Shown: in pieces, positions 48,132 to 59,452 of the stretch | Numbering within the stretch: the stretch's first letter is position 1 | Layout: each line of letters starts with the position of its first letter | Assembly (NCBI GenBank): GCA_019633425.1 | Contig: WSUB01000062.1 | Span: 70,907 to 134,906, forward strand | Direction: 5' to 3' | Length of the DNA stretch: 64,000 nucleotides | Origin: Tulasnella sp. 424 | Taxonomy: Eukaryota; Basidiomycota; Agaricomycetes; Cantharellales; Tulasnellaceae | The notes under the pieces: model-generated | The model's database searches: none | What the model saw: only the letters and a program-made list of their open reading frames with translations | Told to the model about the DNA's origin: nothing | Made by a program: the position numbers and the translations under genes

Positions 48132-49638
48132 GGAGCCGTGACTTCTTGCACTTTGGGCGCTCTATCGGCGATTTTAGAGTTCGGTGGTGGTGGGTGGGAA
48201 CGAGAGGGCTCCGTTGGCCGGCAGACCGCTGAGCTCAAATTGGGATGTGCACGTGACCCATTGCAAAGCCCGAGTCCTCGGAGCTGCCCGCGCAGAACGT
48301 CCCATGATTGCTGGAGCTTATGTAGCAGAACAGCGATATTTTTTGACTTGATAGGTATGCAGATTTAACAGTGCACCAAGGGCGCATTCGGTACCCACGC
48401 CCGTCAACCCCAACACAGCTATTCAATGACCTACATCCCGAGCATAAAATACTTGATTTGCCATGGGAGTACGTATAATTGCTGTCTAGCGTTTAACAGG
48501 CAAACCCCAATCAGCCTCAGAAAATTTCTCCAAGTATCCAGACAGAGAACCGGATTTGGCAATAGAGATACCTGACCCTACTCCACTCCATCGATCTAGT
48601 AAATCCCAAGAAGTTGTAGAGTGCCGGGATACCTACGCGGCACCCTTAAGCTAGCTTCCGCTTTTATGTGCTCCAAGCAGTGGCGTTTCAATGATACCAT
48701 AACACACCCTCCCCGTCATAACGGCGCGAGTAGTGTAACAATCACCTCGAAGTCGCTTCAGAGCCACTTTCCGGCGGTGGAATGTGCCCGAAAGAGCACG
48801 CAAAAGGGCACCTGATGTATTGACATGAGAAACGTTGTAACTTGTCGATTTCAATGAAACCCTCAAGACGTAAGGCTGGAGCTCCTGTGGAATATTCCAT
48901 TATGGTTTTTTTCGTTAGATAAAGGAGATGTAAATGTCGATTAGCAGAAGGTATGCACTACGACTCCTGCACTGGTCACCAACATCCAGGTTTGATGCTG
49001 ACGAACCCTATAAGATATGCTGAGCGGCATCTGTCGATTGGAATGATTGAGGAGCAGTCTCGAGCAAGTAGGGTCCACCCTTGAATGACCGACCTTTCGG
49101 TCCTTACTATAGCCCAATCAACACTAGTGGTTGTTGGTAATGGGAGGAAGGATAACAATGGGCGTATCAGCCATACCATGTGTCAACGGTCTCAGGCTGT
49201 TAACCTCATTCAATGACCGGGTATCATGAGCTCAGCCTTTGGCGCACTTTGTTCGCATCGCCTCGACCCATCTTCGTCGCAATCCCTCAACTATTTGGCG
49301 CGTGACTCCTCTCTATCTCTCTGCGTTTCGATTTTCGGAGTGAGAAGCCACAACAAATAGAAACAGCGTTTTCACCACAAAACGATACAAAGAAACGATC
49401 CTAAAAAGTCTTTACAGAGATTCAAAGGCCATGTGAAGCCCTTAGCTCAGATTGGTTCAAAGAAAAGGTCCTACAAGGGTAAAAAGGCCCGTTAGTGTGT
49501 CTCTTCAAGGTGCCCGGAGTAGCTTACCGGTGCAGCTTCCCCACCGTAAGCGGCATCTGCTATAGGTCTGAGATAAATGTAACCTGAGGCACTCTGATTG
49601 GTGCGAATAGTGAGAGAGGCTAGCGGAATTAATATTTG
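48132..49638. other. Intergenic with a kinase relic
   Basis: Upstream of kinase-cyclin copy 1. Apart from the kinase relic (48,650-48,870) and the beginning of duplicated segment A (from about 49,070), no gene is supported. Confidence 0.5.
48650..48870 (-). pseudogene. Relic of the kinase first exon
   Basis: Minus-strand translation gives VNTSGALLRALSGTFHRRKV followed by ALKRLRG, aligning with VPANTSGAFCDLFTGVHPIAG and VALKRPRG of kinase-cyclin copy 1. Only the first exon (glycine-loop and beta-3 lysine region) is present. It shows that at least one further kinase copy once lay upstream. Confidence 0.6.
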
Positions 49639-51023
49639 TTAACACTCCTGAGGTAGGGCAAGACCTTCCATCACTGCACCTGTTCCATTTGAGGCGCTTA
49701 CTCTAAGGAGCTGAGTGGCGTCGGATGGCATCAGAGAGATATGCCATATATCGGTCATTTGTGGTCCCGAACATGTTGCGTCTATAGAGGTACCGCCACC
49801 ATTCTGGTTTATTCCGCAAACGTACGCATGGCTGCAACTATATTCAGAGCATCACTCAAGAATACTAGGCGAAGGCTACGAACCTGCCTGGTCGTGTGAT
49901 ATCCGATAACCATCGCGCCCCAAGCGTGTCATAGCCGGGGACTTGTACCTGAACCATGCTCAGTCCGCCAAAACCGAACGAAGGATGAATCAAAACTTAC
50001 ATCGGGAATGTGCAGTTGGTAAGGGCCGCTTAAAGAAGGATTGTACTCAACTTCGAGTGCCTCGGCTAGAGAAGCCGTGGCTTTTAGGCCGTATTCGGCA
50101 GAATTCTTGGACACGTAGGATATCGTGGAGTCATTCCTCTTTAACAGGATCCGGCCCCTTTTCTTAGTTTTCTGGGGAGCTGCAGCAGGCGTTGGCATTC
50201 TGTTGAAGGGTAGCAGAGTGTTAATCGGTGGGTATTCCTGCTCCGAAAAAGCCATACTTCAACACTGGTCCAGATTGGTCTTCGCGAGGATATTGGGCCA
50301 GTATCNNNNNNNNNNNNNNNNNNNNNNNNNNNNNNNNNNNNNNNNNNNNNNNNNNNNNNNNNNNNNNNNNNNNNNNNNNNNNNNNNNNNNNNNNNNNNNN
50401 NNNNGTGGGTATTCCTGCTCCGAAAAAGCCATACTTCAACACTGGTCCAGATTGGTCTTCGCGAGGATATTGGGCCAGTATCGCGACCTGCAGTAACTTC
50501 CAATTTTCTTGGATGCTTGAGTCAAGTGACACATGGAATCTCAGAGCATTTCCGACAAAGGAGTCCGAGATGAAGGCAATAATCCAGTCGTTATCTTTCT
50601 GCTTTCCTGCGTCCCGCGCTCGTTGACGAACTGAAAAAACAAACTGTTCGGCTTCTTCTCCGTTCTTCCCGCAGAATATGGGATGGTATCGTGTAAACAT
50701 TGCTTGTCGAAGCAACTCCCAGCTTCTCCGAGTCTCTTCATCCAGCCAACTCCACCACCTAAGTGCATCGTGGACGAAGCAGCTTGCTGCAAAGTCGGCG
50801 ATCCATTCGTCATCTTGCAGCTTTCCCTGACTGTAAGCATGCTTGACCACTGCAGCAATGAACTCTTCGCATTCCTTTGCATCCGTGCCACGGAACTGGG
50901 GTAGTCCGGTCCCTGTTTAGAGAAGACGCAATCTTGCATGACCAAAAGGGCATTTTCAAGTGGGGTGCGACGGTGCGTACCATCGATTGTTATTACGTGT
51001 ACTTCGGGTTCCATACTTGCCAT
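49639..51023 (-). CDS. Gag-like tandem-domain protein, copy A (contains gap)
   Basis: The start is MASMEPEVHVITIDG at 51023 (or 51014), with a first intron just after it, then LPQFRGTDAKECEEFIAAVV. Two gag-like helical units follow: DEWIADFAASCFVHDALRWW...LLRQAMFTRY and DWIIAFISDSFVGNALRFHV...LLQVAILAQYPRED. These resemble capsid-like domains of LTR-retroelement Gag, domesticated and multi-copy in agaricomycetes. After a further intron comes a small basic domain (KKRGRILLKRNDSTISYVSK). The last exon ends ALPQEC at 49639. The copy is interrupted by 99 N at 50306-50404 with a 78-nt duplication on both sides, almost certainly an assembly fault, because copy B is continuous there. Function unknown. 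Confidence 0.6.
50228..50482. other. Assembly gap with identical 78-nt flanks
   Basis: Bases 50228-50305 and 50405-50482 are identical and enclose exactly 99 N (50306-50404). The paralogous segment at 53,696-53,773 has the 78 bases once. The simplest reading is two contig ends that overlap but were scaffolded with a default-size gap. The ORFs drawn across it are artefacts. Confidence 0.92.
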
Positions 51024-51564
51024 AAAACGCTTCTCCTTGTAGAGTATTCAGTCCTCGGCGGTGGTGGAGGGGAGGGAGAAGGCACGTTCGGCACGTTGTC
51101 ACGGAGAAGACGGGGATTAGCCTCCTGCTTCACATCGACACCGCACGCCAGTCTTGACCTTAGCATGTGGACTGAATACACTTATTCAGCGTACGCCACT
51201 GTCCATTTATCTGTAGAGATTGAATTGAAAATCCTGTTTCTTTAGCACCTAAATCAAAGGTCTCAAATAGAAACCTAGTCGGAAGCATTTTTGTGACCAA
51301 GGCTCCTGTCAACACCCCGGTCGCTGAGAACAGCGGCCGATAAACACCAAGTTGGAACAGGGTTTATATCATCGCCACAAAGACGCTCATATATGTAATC
51401 ATAACACAACTCGCTTCAATACGTATGATCTTCTTTCACTCTCTGTATTCGATTATCGCCCTCGGCGCGTCAGCGCTTGACCGCATGCGCGGGAGCGTCG
51501 TAGGTTGCTCATGATCCCCTTTGTCCCTCTTGAGCAAGCCAGGTTTCAAAAGGATACGAATCTC

Positions 51565-51690
51565 TCCAATCGCAAGATTCGTTCGTTCTTGTCATCCAAA
51601 ATGGTAGCTCTACCTCCAAACCCGAAGTCAATCGACTACCTTCCTCCCGATTCGCGCTTGCCCAATCGTGGAGAAATAATGAAGCTCCGT
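51565..51690 (-). pseudogene. Tail of a third cyclin copy
   Basis: This stretch matches the last coding exon and the downstream flank of kinase-cyclin copy 2 (54,849-54,970), including the segment encoding RLTAGLEVELPFL. The rest of the cyclin and its kinase are missing; unrelated sequence begins at about 51,690. Confidence 0.65.
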
Positions 51691-52544
51691 TCTACTTCGG
51701 TTCGATCGAGACAATGCCTATCGCTAGGTCAGATATGACCGTCAATTAGAGTACAGCGCCTGATTAGTTTGGGAGCTATGATTGGACGGTGTAGCTTTAG
51801 GGGTGAGTGCTGAAGACGCAGAATAACCAGGGGGAGGTTACGGTCACTGGAGGTCAAGGGATGTTTGCGACGATGGAGGTGGGGTATTTTGCCTCAGACA
51901 GATGCGTCGAAATCTGTAAGACGCCCCTTTCTGGTTCTCGAAGCCACAAACGCGGGGTATACTGTACATACTGACGGGGAACGCAAGCGCTTGCGAGACT
52001 CGGCTATCACCGGCCCCCAGACTTACGTCGTACCCATAAGCGCGTTAGGACTAGGCGGAGTCCCAGTGTATGGGGGAGAACTTAGCGCTTTCGCTGCGGA
52101 CGACGACCAACATCGCAACCAGCACCCTCATCCAACCCGCCGACCATGTTCGCATGACTCGCGATTTCCTCCGCCAGTCGGTCTTCAGCGAGGTTTCGGG
52201 CCGCTTTCTCAGCGTCGCGTCTTGTGGACCAGCATCGGAGGTGTCTGCGTGGGCAACATCAGAGGATGGGCTGACCTGACGAGGACTACCGCCATCATGG
52301 GCAGCGGCCTCTTCAGAAACGCTTACCTATGTACGGTATGTACATAGACGGATTGTCCGTGGTTGAATTCACTTCGCGCGCGCGCGTCTGACTCCTCGAC
52401 CATGTCACCTTCCCATCACCCCCACTACAAATGGCTTTACAATCCACTCAAGGTCGCATAGATAGTTTATAGATGGCCCTCTCATTAGCTCCAAACTAGC
52501 GCAAAAATAGGGAGGAGGCAAAAAAAAAAAAAAAAAGAAATGCG
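51691..52544. other. Unique spacer between the two duplicated segments
   Basis: About 850 bases with no counterpart in the other copy. A plus-strand frame at 52070-52279 (MTRDFLRQSVFSEVSGRFLS) looks protein-like in composition but has no recognisable family, and no splice chain could be completed. An A-run of 16 lies near 52,520. Confidence 0.45.
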
Positions 52545-54970
52545 AGTACACCCTTGAATAACCGACCCTTCAGTCGTTACTATGACCCAGTCAACACTAG
52601 TGGTTGCCGGCGATGGGAGGAAGAATAACAATGGGCGGATCGGCTGCATACCATATGTCAACGGTCTCAGGCCGTTAATCTCACTCAATGACCGGGCATC
52701 AAAAGCTCAGCCTTGCCGCACATCGGTTACATCGCCTCGACCCATCCTCGTCGTAATCCCTCAGCTATTTGGTGCATGACTCCTCTCTCTCCCGCGCATT
52801 TCGATTTTTGGGGTGAGAGGCCACAACAAACAGAAACGGCGTTTCAAGTTTCACCACAAAAAGATACAAAGCAACGGTCCTGAAAACTCTTTCTAGAGAT
52901 TCATATGGCCATTCGAAGTCTTTAGCTCAGACTGGTTCGAAGAACAGGTCCTACAAGGGTGACAAGGCCCGTTAGTGTGTCTCCTCAGGGTGCCTGTAGT
53001 AGCTTACCATATCAACTTCCCCGCTGTAAGTGTTTGTTACAGCTCTGAAGAAAATCCAGGCACCAGAATTGGTGCGAGGAATAAGAGAGCCTAGCGGAAT
53101 TAATATTTGTTAGCACTCCTGAGGGAGGGCAAGACCCCCCATCACTGCACCTGTTCCATTTGAGGCGCTCACTCGAAGGAGTTGAGTGGTGTCGGATGGC
53201 GTCGGAGATATATGCCATATATCGGTCATTTGTGGTCCCGAATATGTAGAGGCACCGCCACCATTCTGGTTTGTTCCGCAAATGACCGCATGGCTGCAAC
53301 TATACTCAGAACACCACTCAAGAATACTAGGCGAAGGCTACGGACCCATCCGATTGTGTGGTATTTGATGAGTGCCACCGCGCCCCAAGCGTGTCATAGC
53401 CGGGGACTTGTCCCTGAATCATGCTCAGTCCTCCAAAACCGAACGAAGGATGGATCAAAACTTACATCTGGGATGTGTATTTGGTAAGGACCGCTTAAAG
53501 AAGGATTGTACTCAACTTCGAGTGCCTGGGCTAGAGAAGTCGTGACTTTTAGGCCACAGCTTTCAGTATTCTTGGACACGTAGGATATCGTGGAGTCGTT
53601 CTTCTTTAACAGTCGGATCCGGCCCCGCTTCTTAGTTTTCTGGGGAGCCGCAGCAGGCGTTGGCATTCTGTTGAAGGGTAGCAGAGCGTTAATCAGTGGG
53701 TATTCCTGCTCCGAAAAAGCCATACTTCAACACTGGTCCAGATTGGTCTTCGCGAGGATATTGGGCCAGTATCGCGACCTGCAGTAACTTCCAATTTTCT
53801 TGGATGCTTGAGTCAAGTGACACATGGAATCTCAGAGCATCTCCGACAAAGGAGTCCGAGATGAAGGCGATAATCCAGTCGTTATCTTTCTGCTTTCCTG
53901 CGTCCCGCGCTCGTTGACGAACTGAAAAAACAAACTGTTCGGCTTCTTCTCCGTTCTTCCCGCAGAATATGGGATGGTATCGTGTAAGCATTGCTTGTCG
54001 AAGCAATTTCCAGCTTCCTTGAGTCTCTTCATCCAGCCAACTCCACCACCCAAGTGCATCGTCGACGAAACAGCTTGCTGCAAAGTCGGCGATCCATTCG
54101 TCATCTCTCAGCTTTCCCTGACTGTAAGCATGCTTGACCACTGCAGCAATGAACTCTTTGCATTCTTTTGCATCCGTGCCACGGAACTGGGGTAGTCCGG
54201 TCCCTGTTTAGAGAATACGCAATCTTGCATTAACAAAAGGGCAGTTTCAAATGGAGTGCGACGGTGCGTACCATCCATTGTTGTTACGTGTACTTCGGAT
54301 TCCATACTTGCCGTAAAACGCTTCTCCTTGTAGAGTATCCAGCCCTCGGCGGTGGTGTAGGGGAGGAGGAGGCACGTTCGGCACGTTGTCACGGAGAAGA
54401 CGGGGATTAGCCTCCTGCCTCGTCCCGCACGCCGGTCTTGACCTTAGGATGTGGACTGAATACACTTATTCGGCGTACGCCACTGTCCATTTACCTGTAG
54501 AGATTGAATTCAAAACCCTGTTTCTTTGGCACCTAAATCAAATGTCTCAAATAGAAACCTAGCCGGAAGCATTTTTGTGACCAAGGCTTTTATCAACACC
54601 CCAGTCACTGAGAACAGCGGCCGATAAACACCAAGTTGGAACATGGTTCATATCATCGCCACACAGACGCTCATATATGGAGTCACAACAACTCGCTTCA
54701 ATACGTATGATCTTCTTTCCCTCTCTGTTATTCTATTATCGCCCTCGGAGCGTCAGCGCTTGACCGCATGCGCGGGAGCGTCGTAGGTTGCTCGTGACCC
54801 CCTTTGTCCCTCTTGAGCAAGCCAGGTTTCAAAGGGATACGAATCTCTCTAAGACTCGTTGGTCCTTCTCATCAAAAAGGGTAGCTCTACCTCCAAACCC
54901 GCGGTCAATCGACTTCCTTCCTCCCAATACGCTCTTGCCCAATCGTGGAAAAATAATGAAGCTCTCAGCC
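52545..54970. repeat. Segmental duplication, copy B
   Basis: Counterpart of 49,070-51,690, continuous and without gap. It runs into the intact 3' end of kinase-cyclin copy 2, so this copy shows the ancestral junction between the gag-like gene and the cyclin. Confidence 0.85.
53110..54305 (-). CDS. Gag-like tandem-domain protein, copy B
   Basis: First exon 54305-54272 (MESEVHVTTMDG), intron 54271-54204, exon 54203-53726, intron 53725-53668, exon 53667-53466, intron 53465-53414; phases agree to that point. The last part, to a stop at 53110, needs one more intron, probably 76 nt beginning GTAGCC. The content is as in copy A: LPQFRGTDAKECKEFIAAVV, two gag-like units with WWSWLDEETQGSWKLL and FHVSLDSSIQENWKLL, then a basic small domain (KKRGRIRLLKKNDSTISYVS) and a C-terminal block with GPQMTDIWHISP. 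No protease, reverse transcriptase or zinc knuckle is attached, so it looks like a host gene derived from a retroelement Gag. The role is unknown. Nearby copies differ by scattered substitutions, several of them coding. Confidence 0.65.
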
Positions 54971-57457
54971 GACTTTTTGAGGCCTGCCTTTTGAAAAAGT
55001 TCTCAAATCTCGGCGGGCTACGGAGATACCTCACAATAGAAGTTGCGGGGGGAGATAGCTGGTCGGTTCTATAGCCAGTGCATCGCACCAGTCTTGACGG
55101 CTATTTGAGTTATGAACATCCTGAGCTCAGTCGGGAGTGCGAAACAAAATTCACTCACCCAATCAAACTTTTGAATACATATCCGGGTCAGCCAATAAGC
55201 GGAACTTGCAATTAGACCCGGAGAATACTCGACAAGATGGGGGTCGAAGCATTGGGTCAAAACGAGATATTTGGCGAGGCGTGAACACTGCAAGGACAGG
55301 AAGATCAGCTAATATACATCGCCTACTGTGGTGGGGTATCTACCAAGGAGTTGTCATCATCGCTAGCTGCAATTCTTTTCAGAAAATCAAGCGGATTGGG
55401 ACACTCTAGCCGCCACTCCAAAGCCTTGGCCACTAACAATTCGCCTGCGAGAATGGCGTTCGCGTCATAAGCACCGTCCGCGGAGTGTACCCAAGCACGG
55501 AGCGCGGGAGGGGTAATCTCAAGGTACTTGGACGCGAGGGAAGAACAAACAAGTGCCGCCAACTGGAACTTCATCACGTCAACTTCCCGGAGAGATATAA
55601 AGCGGTCGAAAAGATTGATCGTCATCCAAAAGGTATCCGGACGCAGTCGGAAATTTTTGTGCACAAGTTGAAGCCAGTCCACCACGGTACCTCGTGTTCT
55701 CCATGTTTGCTCCGGCTTCGTATCCAGATAGCGGTGCGGAGGCATACGGGTTGTCTAAAGCAAATGCAGCTGCATCATGAACGACAACACAAATGTCGTA
55801 TCTGGGAACAACAAAACGGACCTCGAGATCTTTTAAGTATTGGTAAATTTCTTCGGAATACTCAACGGACAAAAGGAGTTTGTTATCTGTCTCGTGCTGG
55901 ATGGGTCGATCGTCTATCTCAGGAGGCTCGTCGAGGGATAGGCTTTCGGGCTCAAACGATGCTTCGGGTGTACTTGAAGATGGAATATGAAGTTCCGGAA
56001 CTGCTTCTAGATCCTGCGACGTTGATGCGGTTGACTGGTCTAATAATCTGAAGGAGTTCGGCGATGCATATGTTAAGCCCGAGCAGAAGGGACGGGATCT
56101 CTGAGAGACGCACAATCTATGTCTCTTTGGGGCCCTCAGAATTGAATCATCGACATCTTCTGCCTTCCTCTTGGGTGTAGCAGCAACATTGGCACCAGTG
56201 GGAATTTGGGCGCGCGATCCTCCAGCGAGTCCAGTCCTAAGGTACAACCGCAGCCTGAGGGAAAATCGCTGATCGAGGTGGGAGGGGCAAGCTCACCGAA
56301 GGGAGATGGATGCAATGTTTTGGGACTGATTTTGGGTGGATAATTGAAGGGGTACAGTTTTCGGCTCATCGGTAGGGTTAGAAAGACTTTGAAGAACGTC
56401 GGCCATAGAAGGGCGTTCTGCCGGGTTGTCCGACCAGCACCTCGTTGCTTCGTTCCAGAATCTCAAATAAGACGTGCCATCAGGAGCAGCGGGCGGTTCC
56501 AAGGGTGGTCGCAGACCAGAAAAGAGGACGCCAGCAATGATAGCACCGATACTGGGGTAGTCGGAATAGGGTTCTTTCCCGCTCAAGATCGTCAGGACGT
56601 AATAGGAAATCAGCAAAGACTCCAGAGAAAAAATGCTTTGAAGGTCCAACATGCCTCGTATATAGTGATGCCGAACGCGTACACGTCACTTTGAAGACTT
56701 TTGGAAACACCATCCCTCAAGATCTCCGGGCTTTGCCAGGGAAGGCTTCCAGCTCCTTTCAAAGCCGTCGCGGTGCGGGCATCAACATGTCTTGCGAGTC
56801 CAAAGTCGCAGAGTCGAGCATGATGATCCGAAGCAATCAAGACGCTGTTCCCCTTGACGTCGCCGTGAACGATCCCCGGCTCGAACTGGTGGAGGTATGC
56901 CAAACCCTCGGCAATTTCGATGACCTGTGAATTACATCGGTCTCCACACCGTCAATAGGTGAAAGTAAGCGAGTAAAAAAAAGGAAGTATAGAAAGATTT
57001 GGAACAGGGGCTCGACTTACTAAGCGTCCCCTATCAGCACTGGGAAAGCTCTTCAGGTAGCTGGGGAGCGACCCGAATTCGGCAAATGGGGATACGAGAT
57101 AGATCACCGCGTCAAACGTATATAAGCCTAAGAACTTCAATATGCGCGGGTGGTTCAACTTGACCCACACCCCAGCTTCGATTTCAATTTGCTGAAATGA
57201 GCAAGTGAGCAGAGGTTCCATAAAATAGGACGAGTAGGCTCAGTCTGAATTTGAGTTTCTAATTTGAAAACACTTACCCTCATCAACGCATCGGTATAGC
57301 TAGCACCTCGGGGTCTTTTCAAAGCTACTTTACCCGCGATGGGGTGTATGCCCGTGAACAGGTCACAAAAGGCACCGGAAGTATTAACGGGTCCTGCCGT
57401 GTCGATCGTAATAGCCCCTTCAAGAGCGAATTGCGGTGGTTGGGTAGATTCCGTCAT
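54849..57457 (-). CDS. Protein kinase-B-type cyclin fusion protein, copy 2 (kinase part probably damaged)
   Basis: Exons: 57457-57278, 57191-57021, 56924-56655, about 56589-56297, 56236-55822, 55754-55344, 55287-55159, 55100-54849, which would give 706 residues. Kinase motifs: GKVALKRPRG, HGDVKGNSVLIAS, LCDFGLARHV, PWQSPEIL, CWSDNPAERPS. The linker has no Met and carries ATPKRKAEDVDD, homologous to copy 1. The cyclin is well kept: YSEEIYQYLKDLE, RGTVVDWLQLVHKNFRLRP, FWMTINLFDRFISLR, SLASKYLEITPP, CPNPLDFLKRI, SPGLIASSAYWLTR. The join between exons 3 and 4 is faulty: the donor is GC and the acceptor expected from copy 1 (AAG) reads ACG, so no intron restores the frame cleanly. The kinase may be truncated in this copy, or a non-standard site is used. 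The kinase-to-linker intron (56296-56237, 60 nt) is sound and in frame. Confidence 0.62.
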
Positions 57458-57832
57458 CGCCGCGAGTCCTTTGAGCTTGGACCACGCTCTAATGAGGATC
57501 GGAAGGTGGGGTGTTGGTTGTGAATCCTCGCTGCCTCACCCGGGACGGGAATACATCGGTGAGTCATTTCGATGTCCCTCTCGCGCTAGGGGATCTTTCC
57601 CAAAAAATCCAAATTACTTGCACAGTGCTCAGACCACGAGTGAGCGGATCCAACGATACCCGTATAATACAAACAGTCTTTTGCTCATCCGTTGTCAAGG
57701 CCCGACAGCACCCAGCTGTTGGACCTCAATTGTATATCATACATCCTGAGCGTACAGATACTTCACTATGGGAGTACATACCATCACTTTTAAAAACAAA
57801 AGATCGTCCAAACCAACCAGTTTTTCATTCAT
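57458..57832. other. Short spacer between kinase-cyclin copy 2 and dioxygenase copy 2
   Basis: 375 bases containing the kinase-cyclin promoter and the dioxygenase 3' flank. No other feature was seen. Confidence 0.45.
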
Positions 57833-59452
57833 TCATTCCACTCCCAACTTGGCCCTCAACACTCTAATCCGATCTGCAACGGAATCAGCTTCAACATAAC
57901 ACCCTTTCAACCACCTATTACACTCTGCGTCCTCCTTTTCCTTGGCCGACGCTGAAGAAGTTGAAGATCCGTTACCGGAACCTCCCGAAAACGCTCTCCT
58001 CGCGTGCAAGACCCTGCGATTGTCGAAAACCACGACGTCTCCTTCCTTCAAGAGGTACTCCCATCGCCCTTCGGGTCTGCGCAACGTCGCGGCGAATTTC
58101 TGCAACGCTTTGTAGAACGCTGGGGGTGTGGAAGATGGTAAAGGAGCTTGGAAGGGAGGGCTGTAGTTGATGGCGGTGATCTTGGGTGGGGAAGAGGAGG
58201 ACTGGGAGTCGTAGGAAGGGTCGACGACGAACGTCTTGTGTCGGCGGGCGAGATGGTGGCCGTCATTGACGTAGTGGAATCCGACGTCTGTCGTCGCTAA
58301 GAGGTCGAATGCCTCTCGGTCTTCCTTCCAGAGGGTCTGAGCGGCTTGGAGTGCGTCGACGAAGATGGATTGACCGCCTGAGACGTTTCGGTTTCGAAGG
58401 CAGTGAAGGAGCTGATACCGAGGAGGATTTTCAAAGTACCTAAAAACAAGGTAGGTTTTAGTTTCACAATCATATAGGAAGAGGGGAGGGAACCTTGAAA
58501 CTCACAAAAGGTCCATATGCAAATCAAGATCCAAGTCGGTATACGCGACATTTCGAGCCGCGCTCAAACTCTTGACGTCCCATAGTGGGCCATAAAAAGT
58601 CTGCCGGACGTATGAGAACAGGTTCGCTACCTTGTCTAGCTCCCATTCTCCGGTAGTGGTGGTCGGAACGTTCCTCACGACGGCGAGACCGTAGTTCGTG
58701 AGCTGCTTCAACGCTCCCAACAGGGCCTTCTCATCCCGCTGGATCTCGTCGTAGGAGAAAAACAACTTTGATTTCCCTCCTTCCTCAACCAGGTCCTCGG
58801 CCAGCCAGGGGACCATCCCCAGGGCGCTATCGTGGTTCCGCTCTTTCACTCTGCTTTCATCACTCCACGTCTTCAACCACCTCTCGGAGTACTGACTCCT
58901 ATGGCCCTCGCCGCCAACGTGACCTCTGTTCGCAGTATGACCTTCCACACCGGTACTCCCCGTATCGTGCTGCCACAACGGCCGATCCCACTCAACTTCC
59001 AACGCCCACCGCGCGTCTTTATTGAGCGAACGGACCCAGGTTAGACGCTTCGGCTTGATATCGAGCGGAACGTCCGAAGTGCGGTGGAGCTTTTGTCGCG
59101 TCGAAGGGTGGACGCACGACGGGCAAGGGCACGAATCTCGCAGCCAAACGAACGGGAGGGTGATAGGGGGAGAGGACGGGAACGTGATCGAGACGTCGGC
59201 CTCTTGGAGGTCGGCTGAAGGGTGGGATGCCGCAGACAGGGAGCTTGAGGAATAGTGCACGGGGAGGATCCGAGAGTCCAAGGTCGTTGGCTTGGAAAGT
59301 CCGGCGGAGGAAGACGGGGACCCAATGGGAAGCTGCGGTTTGCTGGAGAGAGATCCGAGAAGTCGCGTTGACGTCGGGACGTTTCGGGTGGCTGGTAGCT
59401 GAGAAACGGCTCGAATCCGGGGGGTCAGGTTACGCATAGCGAGCGTGGACAT
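57833..59452 (-). CDS. Gamma-butyrobetaine dioxygenase / TMLH-like oxygenase, copy 2
   Basis: Two exons (intron 58505-58440) give 517 residues from MSTLAMRNLTPRIRAVSQLP, a basic Ser/Thr-rich leader consistent with mitochondrial import. It shares with copy 1 the zinc domain (WLRDSCPCPSCVHPSTRQ), the iron-binding LDLHMDLL ending at the same intron position, YFENPPRYQLLHC, and RRVLHARRAF. The copies differ greatly in the leader, in the region after GSTGVEGH, and in a Ser-rich insert before the C-terminal ECNRWLKGCYVE block, so the duplication is old and both seem under selection. One may be the trimethyllysine enzyme and the other the butyrobetaine enzyme, but that is a guess. Confidence 0.87.

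Larger units (their letters stand above)
49070..51690. repeat. Segmental duplication, copy A
   Basis: Aligns with 52,545-54,970 at an offset of about 3,470 (about 3,290 right of the assembly gap). The shared content is a non-coding block with CAATCAACACTAGTGGTTG, the gag-like gene, its 5' flank, and the last part of a cyclin gene. Similarity stops near 51,690, inside what is the last coding exon of kinase-cyclin copy 2 in the other copy. Confidence 0.85.

Noticed and set aside
50125..50850. ORFs running through the N block
   Set aside because: They depend on undetermined bases and on the artificial duplication of 78 nt.
52070..52347. Plus-strand ORF in the unique spacer
   Set aside because: Composition is protein-like, but there is no family match or exon chain, so it was mentioned only within the spacer entry.
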